Shown here in pieces: positions 53,351 through 62,869 of a stretch of 64,000 nt of DNA. Numbering within the stretch: position 1 is the first letter of the stretch; each line of letters opens with the position of its first letter. Source of the stretch: CAZMFZ01 sp964565665 (GTDB lineage: Bacteria > Bacteroidota > Bacteroidia > Cytophagales > UBA9547); contig CAZMFZ010000001.1 of the NCBI GenBank assembly GCA_964565665.1, positions 1 to 64,000 on the forward strand, in the 5' to 3' direction. Both the position numbers and the translations under genes were made by a program. The notes under the pieces are model-generated. The model ran no database searches. It saw only the letters and a program-made list of their open reading frames with translations, and was not told the origin of the DNA.

Positions 53351-54412
53351 TTAAAAATCAGTACTAGTATTGTATGTTTCAAACTTTTCAATCACTGCTT
53401 GAAAATCATGTGGCAATTGGGTGTCAAACTGCATCCTTTCTTTAGTAAACGGGTGAATAAAACCTAAAGTCTTGGCATGTAAAGCTTGACGCGGCATAAG
53501 TTTAAAACAATTTTCAACAAACTGTTTGAATTTTCCAGTTTGCTGTCCTCTCAATATTTTTGTTCCACCATACGTTTCATCGCCAAAAAGCGGATGCCCC
53601 AAGTGCTTCATGTGAGCTCTTATTTGATGGGTTCGCCCCGTTTCCAAATTGCATTGTATTAGCGATACATAATCATATGATTTGAGTAATTTGTAATGAG
53701 TAATGGCAATTTTTCCCTTTTCAGGGTCATCATATACGGCTGAAATTTTTCTATCTTGAAGGCTGCGACCCAAATAAGTTTTGATCGTTCCTACAGGCTC
53801 TTTAGGCACACCCCAGACCAATGCATAATAGGTTCGTTCTATGGAATGGTCGAAAAATTGCTTGGCTAAAAAACTCATCGCAAATTCTGATTTGGCTACC
53901 ACCAATAGGCCAGAAGTGTCCTTATCTATTCTATGTACCAAACCAGGTCTTACTTCTCCATTTCTATGGGTAGGAAGGTTTTGAATGTGAAATACAAGTG
54001 CATTTACAAGTGTGCCTGTCCAATTGCCGTAAGCAGGATGCACTACCATACCCGGTTTTTTATTTACTAGCAACAAATATTCATCCTCATAAACAATATC
54101 TAAAGCAATATTCTCAGCCAATATTTCTTCATTGCGAGGCGGATCGGGCAATACAATGGTGATTACATCAAGCGGTTTTATTTTGTAGCTTGCTTTTACA
54201 GATTTTCCATTTATTTGAATTGTCTCGGCATCAATCGCATTCTGAATGCGATTTCTAGTAGCATTTGGCAACCTATCTACCAAAAATTTATCAACCCTGA
54301 TTTGTGATTGTCCCTTATCAGCAATTATACGGTGATGCTCAAAAAGTGTGTCTTCCGTTGCTAAATCTACTTCTTCAATATCATCTGCCCTATTTTCTTC
54401 CATTTGCAGCAA
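53351..54412 (-). CDS. RluA-family pseudouridine synthase (RluD-like)
   Basis: Converts specific uridines in 23S rRNA to pseudouridine. The N-terminal S4 domain (about 36-95, IRVDKFLVDRLPNATRNRIQNAI) binds RNA. The catalytic domain carries RPGLVHRIDKDTSGLLVVAKS with the essential Asp, and TGRTHQIRAHMKHLGHPLFGDETYGG. The 353 residues fit RluD and close relatives. It is divergent from queA. Confidence 0.93.
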   Translation of the reverse strand: MLQMEENRADDIEEVDLATEDTLFEHHRIIADKGQSQIRVDKFLVDRLPNATRNRIQNAIDAETIQINGKSVKASYKIKPLDVITIVLPDPPRNEEILAENIALDIVYEDEYLLLVNKKPGMVVHPAYGNWTGTLVNALVFHIQNLPTHRNGEVRPGLVHRIDKDTSGLLVVAKSEFAMSFLAKQFFDHSIERTYYALVWGVPKEPVGTIKTYLGRSLQDRKISAVYDDPEKGKIAITHYKLLKSYDYVSLIQCNLETGRTHQIRAHMKHLGHPLFGDETYGGTKILRGQQTGKFKQFVENCFKLMPRQALHAKTLGFIHPFTKERMQFDTQLPHDFQAVIEKFETYNTSTDF

Positions 54413-54519
54413 AATTAGCAGATTTTAAACGTATTAAATTTGAATCATTTACTATACCTACAACAAAGATTTATTTAAACAGACAGCTAGAGCATTTACC
54501 AAAAATAAAAAATTAAGTT

Positions 54520-54550
54520 TTGCATTGAAAGGCAATTTTTCTAGTTTTGC
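54520..54550 (+). promoter_or_regulatory. Sigma-A type promoter upstream of queA
   Basis: TTTG (54520-54523), a spacer of 19 bases, then TAGTTTTG (54543-54550) match the Bacteroidota -33/-7 consensus and spacing. The queA ATG is about 110 bases downstream. Confidence 0.7.
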
Positions 54551-54658
54551 ACTCCTTTTTTGGGAATACTCTGATTAAACCATTTTTATTGGTTTTCAAC
54601 GTCCGGCTTGAGTGTCAAGCTTAACATTTACAGACAAACATTTAATTATATTCTACTG

Positions 54659-55705
54659 ATGAAGTTATCTGAATTCAGCTACACTTTGCCCTCCGAACTT
54701 ATTGCTCAATATCCGACAGAAAACCGTGATGATTGCAGGCTGATGGTGGTAAATCGTGCTACAAAAACAATTGAACACAAAACTTTCAAAGATGTATTGG
54801 GCTATTTTGATGAAGGTGATGTGATGGTGGTAAACGATTCTATGGTGTTTCCTGCTCGTTTGTATGGAAATAAAGAGAAAACAGGAGCGAAGATTGAGGT
54901 GTTTTTGCTGCGTCAATTGGGTAAAGAGGCTCATTTGTGGGATGTGTTGGTTGATCCAGCTAGAAAAATAAGGGTAGGCAACAAACTTTATTTTGGCGAA
55001 GGTGAATTAGTAGCAGAAGTAATTGATAACACTACTTCTCGTGGTAGAACTATTCGATTTTTATTTGATGGCACCTCAGAAGATTTCATGAAAGTAATAG
55101 ATGAATTAGGTGAAACGCCTATTCCTAAATATATCAAGCGAAAAGTTGAGCCTGAGGACAGAGAGCGCTTTCAAACCATCTTTGCCAAAAAAATTGGTTC
55201 TGTAGCTGCTCCATCAGCAGGAATGCACTTTACAAAACAATTAGTAAAGCGTTTTGAACTGAAAGGTGTTAATATCGATACCATGACTTTGTATGTGGGT
55301 CTAGGCTCGTTTCGTGCCGTTGATGTGGAAGACCTCACCAAACATAAAATGGATTCAGAACATTTTATTATTCCAGAGCATACTGTAGATAAAGTAAACA
55401 TAGCCCTTGATGAGAAAAAACGTGTATGTGCTGTAGGTAGCACTGTATTGCGATCGATGGAATCGTCTGTATCTGCCAACAATAGGCTGAAGCCAAACGA
55501 TATTTGGACTGATAAATTTATTTTTCCTCCCTTCGATTTTAAAATTTGCAATGCCTTCATCACAAATTTCCACGCCCCAGATTCTACTTTGCTAATGATG
55601 GCAAGTGCTTTCGGTGGGTTTGAATTGATAAAAGAAGCTTACGATGTAGCAATAAAAGAAAATTATCGATTTCTCACGTATGGCGATGCAATGCTAATTA
55701 TCTAA
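54659..55705 (+). CDS. queA: S-adenosylmethionine:tRNA ribosyltransferase-isomerase
   Basis: Makes epoxyqueuosine in tRNA from preQ1 and AdoMet. The ATG at 54659 starts the family sequence MKLSEFSYTLPSELIAQYP; the open frame to 54608 adds unrelated residues. Conserved blocks are VNDSMVFPARLYG, GETPIPKYIKR, FAKKIGSVAAPSAGMHFT, TLYVGLGSFRAV, HKMDSEHF and FITNFHAPDSTLLMMASAFGG. About 348 residues, as usual. A strong terminator follows the stop. Confidence 0.95.
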   Translation: MKLSEFSYTLPSELIAQYPTENRDDCRLMVVNRATKTIEHKTFKDVLGYFDEGDVMVVNDSMVFPARLYGNKEKTGAKIEVFLLRQLGKEAHLWDVLVDPARKIRVGNKLYFGEGELVAEVIDNTTSRGRTIRFLFDGTSEDFMKVIDELGETPIPKYIKRKVEPEDRERFQTIFAKKIGSVAAPSAGMHFTKQLVKRFELKGVNIDTMTLYVGLGSFRAVDVEDLTKHKMDSEHFIIPEHTVDKVNIALDEKKRVCAVGSTVLRSMESSVSANNRLKPNDIWTDKFIFPPFDFKICNAFITNFHAPDSTLLMMASAFGGFELIKEAYDVAIKENYRFLTYGDAMLII

Positions 55706-55719
55706 TTGTCAAAAAACAA

Positions 55720-55755
55720 AAAAAAATAGGCTTCGAAAACGAAGCCTATTTTTTT
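55720..55755. terminator. Bidirectional intrinsic terminator
   Basis: Sixteen-base perfect stem with core TAGGCTTCG/CGAAGCCTA and an AAAA loop. A runs and T runs flank the stem, so it works for both queA (rightward) and the GH1 gene (leftward). Confidence 0.95.
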
Positions 55756-55793
55756 GTAAGTATCTAAAGATTTTTTCGGAAATCAATTAACAA

Positions 55794-57236
55794 CTATTTA
55801 CCGAGAGAAAAACCATTTTTTATTCCCTTGGCGTACCAATAGCCACTTTTTTTGATAGTTCTTTTCAAAGTGTGAAAATCGGTATGCACCAATCCCAACC
55901 TGCTCCAATCGCCCCATTCGTAGCTATCCATCAAAGTCCATACGGTGTAGCCTTGCAGATTTACGCCATCATCTATTGCTTTTTTACAAACTTTAATATG
56001 GGCAAATATGTATTCGATTCGTTTATTGTCAACTACTTCGCCATTGAAATCGACATTATCATGGTCGTCATTGTAGCCATTTTCAGTAATGATAATCGGT
56101 ATGCGATGATAGCGTTTGTCCAAGTCTTTCAATATGGAATATAAACCTTCGGGCTCCATTCCGAAGTTTTTCGCTTTGCCATATTCTCTTTTTAATGTAT
56201 TGGTTTCATAAGGCCACCAGCCATCGGGATTATATTTTACTTTATCTGTTTGGTAATAATTAAGCCCCAAATAATCTATCGGTGTGCTTATTATTTTCAT
56301 GTCTCCTTCTTTTATTTCTGGCATTACTATGCCTTTTGATTTATACCAGTTCCAAATCATTTCCGGATATTTACCAAGCAATATCGGGTCGGCAAACCAA
56401 GGATGATGCTTATCATTCAGCCTTTTGGCTGCATCTAAATCTTCTTGTTTTTCAGTTTCAGCAATATTGTATGAGTAATCGAGTGTGATGCCTATTTTCC
56501 CTTTCAAATTCAATTCACGATATGCTTTTACCGCCATTCCATGTCCTAACAACAAATGATGTGTAGCAAGCAAAGCAGTAGAAATATCTTTTATTCCTGG
56601 TGGATGCGTGCCCACAAAGTAGCCCATAAATGCCACCACCCAAGGTTCGTTGTGTGTGCCCCAAAAGTCTACATCATTTCCAAAAGTTGAAAAACAAAAT
56701 TTTGCATAATTGGAAAAATGCGTAGCCAATTCTCTATTTGCCCAGCCGCCTATATTTTGTAACTTCTGGGGTAAATCCCAGTGATTGAGTGTTACCACAG
56801 GTTTTACACCATGCTTTTTTGCCAAATCTAATATTTCCTTGTAGAAAGCAACACCTTTCAAATTAGCTTCACCAAATCCATCGGGAAATATTCTTGTCCA
56901 AGAAATGGAAAAACGATAGGAGTTTACATTTAGCCTTTTAAGCAACTCAATATCTTGTTTGTATAAGCGATAATGATCGCAGGCTACATCTCCAAGCACT
57001 TTTACGTTATCGGGAATATGACTCCATCTGTCCCAAATCGACTCTCCTTTTCCATCTGCATTCCAGCCACCTTCTATTTGATAGGCCGAAGTAGATACCC
57101 CAAAAAGAAAATCTTTGGGAAATTTTATACTCTCATCCGGGCCTGAGTTCACAGCCGCTTCAGATGGAATTCCTAATCCTACCGCCAAACTCGTTAATGA
57201 AGCATTTTTTAAAAAATCTCTTCTTGAATCCATCAA
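55794..57236 (-). CDS. GH1 beta-glucosidase with twin-arginine-like signal
   Basis: A 480-residue family 1 glycoside hydrolase cleaving beta-linked glucosides. The acid/base Glu197 lies in THNEPW and the nucleophile Glu385 in IITENGY. FLFGVSTSAYQIEGGW is the family's N-terminal signature. The leader MMDSRRDFLKNASLTSLAVG has an RRDFLK twin-arginine motif, suggesting folded export through Tat, which is unusual for GH1 enzymes. It is divergent from the sigma-factor locus with about 275 bases between. Confidence 0.93.
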   Translation of the reverse strand: MMDSRRDFLKNASLTSLAVGLGIPSEAAVNSGPDESIKFPKDFLFGVSTSAYQIEGGWNADGKGESIWDRWSHIPDNVKVLGDVACDHYRLYKQDIELLKRLNVNSYRFSISWTRIFPDGFGEANLKGVAFYKEILDLAKKHGVKPVVTLNHWDLPQKLQNIGGWANRELATHFSNYAKFCFSTFGNDVDFWGTHNEPWVVAFMGYFVGTHPPGIKDISTALLATHHLLLGHGMAVKAYRELNLKGKIGITLDYSYNIAETEKQEDLDAAKRLNDKHHPWFADPILLGKYPEMIWNWYKSKGIVMPEIKEGDMKIISTPIDYLGLNYYQTDKVKYNPDGWWPYETNTLKREYGKAKNFGMEPEGLYSILKDLDKRYHRIPIIITENGYNDDHDNVDFNGEVVDNKRIEYIFAHIKVCKKAIDDGVNLQGYTVWTLMDSYEWGDWSRLGLVHTDFHTLKRTIKKSGYWYAKGIKNGFSLGK

Positions 57237-57513
57237 ATAAAAATATTGAATTACAAAGAAAGAGTATAACTTTTACTTTAACAACCTTAGGTTTGGGATT
57301 CAATTTTATTCGTAATTTTGAAAATTAATATGCCCTACTACTTAATATTTATATTTTATATAGTTTCAAATATTGGGTAGTGAAAATGCTATAGTATTGA
57401 TATTGAGCACTTAATAATTCGTAGAAGATCTAATTTTATCAAATTTCCCTTATTTTACCAATAAATAAATCCAATTCACTTTATAGAATCGTTAGTATTT
57501 CAATGCTCAGCCT

Positions 57514-58065
57514 GTGAAGCTATATAAACTAAAATTAACAGAAGAGGAGCTGATAGAAAGGCTCAAAAACAGAGATAAAACTGCATTTTCGGCTTTGTAT
57601 GATAGCTACTCCGATGCACTTTATGGCATTATTATGAAAATCGTGCGTACAGATCCGCCTGCTGAAGATGTACTCCAGGAAGTGTTTGTGAAAATTTGGC
57701 ACAAAATCGATAGCTACAGCCATGAAAAAGGCACTATTTTCACTTGGATGTTAAATATCTCTAGAAACTCAGGAATAGATACATTACGCTCGGAAGGGTA
57801 TAAAAAATCTGCGGCCTTTTATGATATTGATTAGAAAACTAGTGCTATTGATAAATTTCATAGTGAAAATTATAAAGTTGAGCATATTGGCATTAAAGAA
57901 ATAGTGGAGAAATTAAAACCAGAACATAGAGTAATTATCGACCTAATATATTTCAACGGATATACCCAAGCTGAAGTGGCAGAGCAATTGAGTATGCCAC
58001 TTGGTACAGTGAAAACCCGAGTAAAACTAGCAATGAATCATTTAAGAGAAAATTTTGCCGACTAA
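57514..58065 (+). pseudogene. ECF RNA polymerase sigma factor interrupted by an in-frame TAG
   Basis: The 184-codon frame from GTG 57514 to TAA 58063-58065 is a complete ECF sigma factor except for a TAG at 57832-57834. Before it lies region sigma2 (FSALYDSYSDALYGIIMKIV, EDVLQEVFVKIWHKIDSY, TWMLNISRNSGIDTLRSE). After it lies sigma4 (KLKPEHRVIIDLIYFNGYTQ, AEVAEQLSMPLGTVKTRVK). The amber codon falls in the linker between the two domains. There is no frameshift and no ATG directly after it, although a GTG at about 57901 could restart translation. The anti-sigma gene begins 3 bases after the frame ends, so the operon is otherwise intact. It may be a recent pseudogene, a sequence error, or a naturally split factor. 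Confidence 0.85.
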
Positions 58066-58068
58066 CCA

Positions 58069-58857
58069 ATGGAAGCAACATCAATAATAGAATCTGGAAT
58101 AGTGGAAAGTTATGTGCTTGGCGTGGCTACTGAAAACGAGATAAAAGAGGTGGAACTTTGGGCAATTAAATCGCCTCGAATTGCTAATTTATTGATGGAA
58201 AATAGAAAAGCTTTAGAAAAATATGCCTTGGCTTTTGAACTTCCATCACCAGCAAGCGTAAGAGATAAAATTTTTAATCAAATCAACATGGAAAAGCAAA
58301 CTAAAGAGATTGAATTAACACCTATTTCTCCTATAAAAACTTGGTGGGTAGCAGCTTCGCTAGTAATATCAACTGCGAGTTTGCTAGGAAATGTATATTA
58401 TGGGACTCAAACTGAAAAATTGAAAGGGCAGCTTTCGCAAATTAGTAAAACCAACAACAGATTAACTTATGAAAATCTGATAAATAAAGCCAATTACAGA
58501 AGTGCGGCAGAGCAACTTTCACTTTTGCATAAGCACGGAAGCAAAACTACTCATTTGGAAGGTTTAGAAATTTCCAAAGAATCGTCTGCTATGATTTATT
58601 GGAATTCTGAAACCAAGAATTTGTATTTATCAATAGACAATTTACCCAAAGCACCGAATGGTAAACAATATCAATTGTGGGCTTTGGCGGATGGAATACC
58701 TGTAAATGCTGGTGTAATTGAGCCTAATGCTCAACAAAATTCATTGATAAAAATGAAACTAACAGAAAAAGCACAAGCATTTGCCATATCGCTTGAAAAT
58801 ACTGGCGGTGCCGCCTCTCCAACCAAGAATGCGATATTTGCAATGGGCAATATTTAG
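58069..58857 (+). CDS. Anti-sigma factor (RskA-like)
   Basis: A 262-residue membrane protein. The N-terminal helical anti-sigma region (IESGIVESYVLGVATENEIKEVE) is followed by a single membrane helix (about 88-108, WWVAASLVISTASLLGNVYYG). The C-terminal RskA/anti-sigma-K domain (about 155-262) contains LYLSIDNLPKAPNGKQYQLW and AFAISLENTGGAASPT. It would hold the adjacent sigma factor at the membrane. It is intact although the sigma gene is interrupted. Confidence 0.9.
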   Translation: MEATSIIESGIVESYVLGVATENEIKEVELWAIKSPRIANLLMENRKALEKYALAFELPSPASVRDKIFNQINMEKQTKEIELTPISPIKTWWVAASLVISTASLLGNVYYGTQTEKLKGQLSQISKTNNRLTYENLINKANYRSAAEQLSLLHKHGSKTTHLEGLEISKESSAMIYWNSETKNLYLSIDNLPKAPNGKQYQLWALADGIPVNAGVIEPNAQQNSLIKMKLTEKAQAFAISLENTGGAASPTKNAIFAMGNI

Positions 58858-58906
58858 AATGAAATTGAAAATTGCAGTTGGAATCTTTTTTCTTCAGGGA
58901 AAAAAG

Positions 58907-60826
58907 TCAAAACTTAAACCAAGCCTCCGTGAGATTGCCCATATTGTCGACTGCACCCAACAATAAATTACCTTTAATAGGTGTGGTGGTATCTCTTAAG
59001 TCAGTATAAATTACGTTATACTTGGCTTCATAGTGCATTAATATAAATTTACCATTTAAATAGCCATACCAATGGTTTACACCCGAAAGATTGTCGCTCA
59101 TTTTAAATAATAGGGTTTTGCCTAGAGATTTGAAATAAGTGATTCTAGGGGGAGTAGTATCGGTTCTAATGGCAAAATCTCCAAATATTTTAGTGCCAAA
59201 CCGAATGTTATTCCCCATCCAAACACCGCCAGAAAATTTGCCCCTTTTCTTATGATCAAGATTGTAAACAGCCGATTTAGCTTTATTTTCTACTTCAAAA
59301 TCTGGCTTTAAAGTAATCGAAACAGAGGAAAAAAGCGGAATACTAGGACGTTGAATGGTGAAAATTTGATTTGCATAATTGATGTCGAGGAATACAGTAT
59401 CGAAAACTGATTTTTTAGGAAACATGATATCAAGATTTGGGCTGGAATAATTGATCGCCAGATTTGAAGGGATTACCTCTTCAAATGTAAATTTTAATCT
59501 CTGTTTTCCGGCATACATCGAATCAGGAAGCCCCATTCGCATATCCCATAAATACACTTGTTCGTTGTTTTTTACATAAGAAGGATCAACTACTATTTTC
59601 TTGTTTCTAAAAAATAAATTTGCCGTATTCTCTTGATTTCCAAAGCATTCTATTTTCAATATATTCTCAAATTCATTATGTCTTAAATAAGGAATTACTT
59701 TCTTGGGCTTTGATTTGCCTTTGAAGGCTGCTGCTTTAGCAGTTTGATTTTTTGTGCCTTTGATTTTAAAATGGAGTGAGGTTGTGTTGCGATACGAATC
59801 TACTATTTTCACTGTTACATCATGCAAAAGTGTGTCGTTGATAAATACTTTACCGCTTTCTTTCTCTGCTTTATATGTTTTAAGTTCATTTCCGTCTGAC
59901 ACATAACAGCGTTGAAAAAAAGTTTTGTAGCGTTGTGCCATTTCATAGTCAATATGTGCATTTATGTAGGGGTTTTCCTCAAAACCAATGCGTTGAATAT
60001 CGTGAGTAAATATTTTTTTATTGTCGAAATACATCTCTAATAAGCTAATGCCATATAAATTGGACGCATCGTTCATTTTGTCGTATGTCACCATTTCCAA
60101 ACCTATCCATCCCCAAACATGAATGGGGAAACGTAGCACATAATTATTGATTTCTTTTATAGGAATGAATTCCATTCTCCCAAACTCACCTTCTACCCTT
60201 GCCTCTTTTCCAAAAGTTTTTAAAGCAATTTTGTTGATTATAGGTTGCTCGGAATCAATTATTTCAGGGAAATTAAAAAATAAGGGATTAAGAAGTCTTT
60301 CATTTTCATCGCGAATTTCCCAATGCAAATGTGGTCCACCAGATGAGCCAGTATTGCCAGAATAAGCAATTACTTGCCCTTTTACAACTTCCAACTTGCC
60401 TTTTTGTAACAATAAATCAGTTTCATTGCACTGCTCTTTGTACAAAAACTCCTTAATAAATTGCCCAATTTCACCATTGAACCACTCTAAATGCCCATAC
60501 ACGGTAGTCAAACCATTCGGATGCGAAATGTATAGTGTGTTCCCATAGCCCTTGTGATTAACAGCAATTCTAGATACATATCCATCAGCCGAAGCATACA
60601 CTGGCAATCCAGTTTTTTGGTCGGTTTTAATATCAAGTCCACCATGAAAATGATTGGTGCGTAACTCACCCATATTTCCTGAGAGATAATTTCTCTGTTT
60701 TGGTTTGATAGGAAATTGAAAATAATCTTTCTGATAAACTGAATATTGTGCCTCAATGGCTTCAGAAACCAAACAAAAAAAAATAATTACTGTTATTTTT
60801 AGAGAGATGAGCCTAAATCCTTGCAT
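58907..60826 (-). CDS. M23-family metallopeptidase (LytM domain)
   Basis: A 639-residue secreted protein from ATG 60826 with signal peptide (ending near EAQ). The LytM zinc site is near the N-terminus: NHFHGGLDI supplies His and Asp, and PHLHWEIRD the second His pair, about 100 residues apart. The remaining 430 or so residues are beta-rich and uncharacterised. Such proteins cut peptidoglycan cross-links or act as activators of amidases. The frame is open to 60877 but the extra residues are not signal-like. It converges on the anti-sigma gene. Confidence 0.9.
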   Translation of the reverse strand: MQGFRLISLKITVIIFFCLVSEAIEAQYSVYQKDYFQFPIKPKQRNYLSGNMGELRTNHFHGGLDIKTDQKTGLPVYASADGYVSRIAVNHKGYGNTLYISHPNGLTTVYGHLEWFNGEIGQFIKEFLYKEQCNETDLLLQKGKLEVVKGQVIAYSGNTGSSGGPHLHWEIRDENERLLNPLFFNFPEIIDSEQPIINKIALKTFGKEARVEGEFGRMEFIPIKEINNYVLRFPIHVWGWIGLEMVTYDKMNDASNLYGISLLEMYFDNKKIFTHDIQRIGFEENPYINAHIDYEMAQRYKTFFQRCYVSDGNELKTYKAEKESGKVFINDTLLHDVTVKIVDSYRNTTSLHFKIKGTKNQTAKAAAFKGKSKPKKVIPYLRHNEFENILKIECFGNQENTANLFFRNKKIVVDPSYVKNNEQVYLWDMRMGLPDSMYAGKQRLKFTFEEVIPSNLAINYSSPNLDIMFPKKSVFDTVFLDINYANQIFTIQRPSIPLFSSVSITLKPDFEVENKAKSAVYNLDHKKRGKFSGGVWMGNNIRFGTKIFGDFAIRTDTTPPRITYFKSLGKTLLFKMSDNLSGVNHWYGYLNGKFILMHYEAKYNVIYTDLRDTTTPIKGNLLLGAVDNMGNLTEAWFKF

Positions 60827-60922
60827 TTGACGATAAAAATAGAAATAATTGCAGTGAGAGTTTTGTAAATTCGACACAGTTTATCCACAATATCAAAATT
60901 GTGGTAAGAATAAAACAGAAAA

Positions 60923-61195
60923 ATGGAAGCAGTATTGTCTAAAATTAAAAAAAATGCTCCTTTGGGATTTAAAGAGTTTGAAACCTTTATGAAAAAGGAT
61001 TTTGAGGGGCTTTTTGTTTTCCACCGACTCACAATTGAATCAATGCCTTATGAAATGCTATTAGGTTTTTTTATTGTATTTTTTGAGAGCAATGACATTG
61101 ATTTTTCAATTGCAGACACCAATAAGGAGATTATTCTGCACACAATTGCTGAAACTTTTCAGGAGTTTGAAAAAGTGATAGGGCATTATAGTTAA
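60923..61195 (+). CDS. Small uncharacterised cytoplasmic protein
   Basis: A 90-residue protein rich in Phe and Glu (APLGFKEFETFMKKDFEGLF, MPYEMLLGFFIVFFESNDID, ETFQEFEKVIGHYS). No signal peptide or known motif is seen. The conservation-like composition and clean position between two leftward genes make it likely real. A perfect DnaA 9-mer (TTATCCACA, 60881-60889) lies in its upstream region. Confidence 0.6.
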   Translation: MEAVLSKIKKNAPLGFKEFETFMKKDFEGLFVFHRLTIESMPYEMLLGFFIVFFESNDIDFSIADTNKEIILHTIAETFQEFEKVIGHYS

Positions 61196-61222
61196 GATTT
61201 ATCCCTTTATTTCCCAAATACA

Positions 61223-61876
61223 TCACTCAAATCCTGAGTCAATTTTTTTATCTTTTTGCTCTTCAGTTTGCCCTTGTAAGTAATACACATAGCCAAGTGT
61301 AATAGAGGTTATTCTGTTGTTTTCCAGCGACTTAGGTACTACATTAGTAATCGAAAAAGCATACCTTCCCTCTAAAAACAATGCTCCAGGTCCGATAGGG
61401 TATGAAACACCCACACCAGCACAAAGCCCCAATTCCAAAAAGTTTGTTGAGAAATCTTTGGCGTAATTGAGCGGCAATTCACCGGTAACTTTTCTTGAAA
61501 AATTCACTCCAATATATGGTCCTGCATTAAAAAAAAGTTTCAGTGGAATCTCTTCTTTGATTGATTTTGAGAATCGAAATAAGATGGGAATATCAATGGC
61601 ACTAATTTCATTTTTACCACTGGCTCTGTTAGCACCTCCTTTTTGGCTAAATAAAATCTCTGCTACAAAAGATGTAGTACCGTTTGCTCCGAAATTCATT
61701 ATACCCACAGCTCCCACATTGGCTCCAATAGCCGATTGCCCAACAGAAAAATTATCTGCAAAATAGGAGATATTTACTCCACCTTTGCCGCCAATACCAA
61801 AACTAGGTCTTGTACCCTGAGAAAATGACGTGAAAACTATTAAGATAATAAATACGAAGGCTACTATTTTTTTCAT
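61223..61876 (-). CDS. Outer-membrane beta-barrel protein (porin-family-like)
   Basis: About 217 residues from ATG 61876 with a signal peptide (MKKIVAFVFIILIVFTSFSQ). Alternating hydrophobic strands follow (GIGGKGGVNISYFADNF, SFVAEILFSQKGG, PILFRFS, LFFNAGPYIGVNF, LELGLCAGVGVSYPIG, ALFLEGRYAF), typical of eight-stranded outer-membrane barrels of the PorT/OMP_b-brl type. A specific role cannot be assigned. The open frame to 61960 overlaps the miaA start and is not needed. Confidence 0.85.
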   Translation of the reverse strand: MKKIVAFVFIILIVFTSFSQGTRPSFGIGGKGGVNISYFADNFSVGQSAIGANVGAVGIMNFGANGTTSFVAEILFSQKGGANRASGKNEISAIDIPILFRFSKSIKEEIPLKLFFNAGPYIGVNFSRKVTGELPLNYAKDFSTNFLELGLCAGVGVSYPIGPGALFLEGRYAFSITNVVPKSLENNRITSITLGYVYYLQGQTEEQKDKKIDSGFE

Positions 61877-61954
61877 GGATAAGATACAATTTAGCCTTTG
61901 AACGATATTTTTATAATTTTGGATTGATTGTAGTAGACTTTCATTAAAAACTGA

Positions 61955-62869
61955 ATGCAAAATAACAAAAAATACTTAGTAGTAGTATGTGGAGCAACGG
62001 CAGTGGGGAAAACGGCTTTGGCTATTCAATTGGCCAATGAGTACAATACTGAAATTGTTTCTGCCGATTCCAGACAGTTTTTTGCAGAAATAAGTATTGG
62101 CACCGCCAAGCCTAGTAAAGAAGAAATGGCATTGGCAAAACATCATTTTATAGGCCATATTTCAATAGAAACAAATTTCAATGCAGGTAGATACGAAGTA
62201 GAGGGATTAGAGAAACTAAATCAATTATTTCTCAGATATAATGTAATTGTTTTGGTAGGTGGCTCAGGGCTTTATATCAATGCACTTTGCAATGGCATGG
62301 ATGAAATACCAGAAATAATGTCTGATATTCGTTCTCAACTCAACAAAAAGTTTAAATTAGAAGGCATCGAACCACTTTTACAGCAATTGAAAAGGCTAGA
62401 TGAAGTTTATTACAATGAAGTAGATCAAAGTAATCATATTCGTATTATCAGGGCTTTGGAAGTTTGCCTATCTACTGGAAAACCATTTTCATCCTACAGA
62501 AAAAAAACAAGAAAAGAAAGGGACTTTGAAGTGATAAAAATAGGATTGAACTTAACGCGAGAAGTTTTATATAATAGAATAAATGAAAGGGTAGATGCCA
62601 TGTTGGCCGCAGGATTAGTAGCAGAAGTACAATCATTAATACCTCAAAAGCATTTAAATGCGTTGCATACCGTAGGCTACTCGGAATTGTTCGATTATTT
62701 TGACGGCCAAATTTCCTTTGAAATAGCAGTTGAATTAATAAAACAACACACCAGAAACTTTGCCAAACGGCAATTGACATGGTTTAATAAAGACGCTGAT
62801 ATTCAATGGTTTGAACCCAATGATTATACATCAATTGCAGAATATTTAGCCTTAAAAATAAAGCCTTGA
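61955..62869 (+). CDS. miaA: tRNA dimethylallyltransferase
   Basis: Adds a dimethylallyl group to A37 of tRNAs reading UNN codons. The P-loop CGATAVGKTALA is near the N-terminus, followed by SADSRQFFAEISIGTAKPS, HHFIGHISIE, VGGSGLYINALCNGMDE and the C-terminal QHTRNFAKRQLTWFNK. 304 residues, standard. Its stop overlaps the TTG start of the deacetylase gene. Confidence 0.96.
   Translation: MQNNKKYLVVVCGATAVGKTALAIQLANEYNTEIVSADSRQFFAEISIGTAKPSKEEMALAKHHFIGHISIETNFNAGRYEVEGLEKLNQLFLRYNVIVLVGGSGLYINALCNGMDEIPEIMSDIRSQLNKKFKLEGIEPLLQQLKRLDEVYYNEVDQSNHIRIIRALEVCLSTGKPFSSYRKKTRKERDFEVIKIGLNLTREVLYNRINERVDAMLAAGLVAEVQSLIPQKHLNALHTVGYSELFDYFDGQISFEIAVELIKQHTRNFAKRQLTWFNKDADIQWFEPNDYTSIAEYLALKIKP

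Noticed and set aside
57832..57834. Recoding of TAG as a sense codon in this organism
   Set aside because: TAG is the terminal stop of many intact genes here (for example those ending at 1990, 19470, 21783, 33297 and 42313), and TGA and TAA interruptions also occur, so a global amber recoding is not supported.
60881..60889. Replication origin based on a DnaA box TTATCCACA
   Set aside because: It is a single box with no cluster, and neither dnaA nor dnaN is nearby. Single boxes occur by chance.
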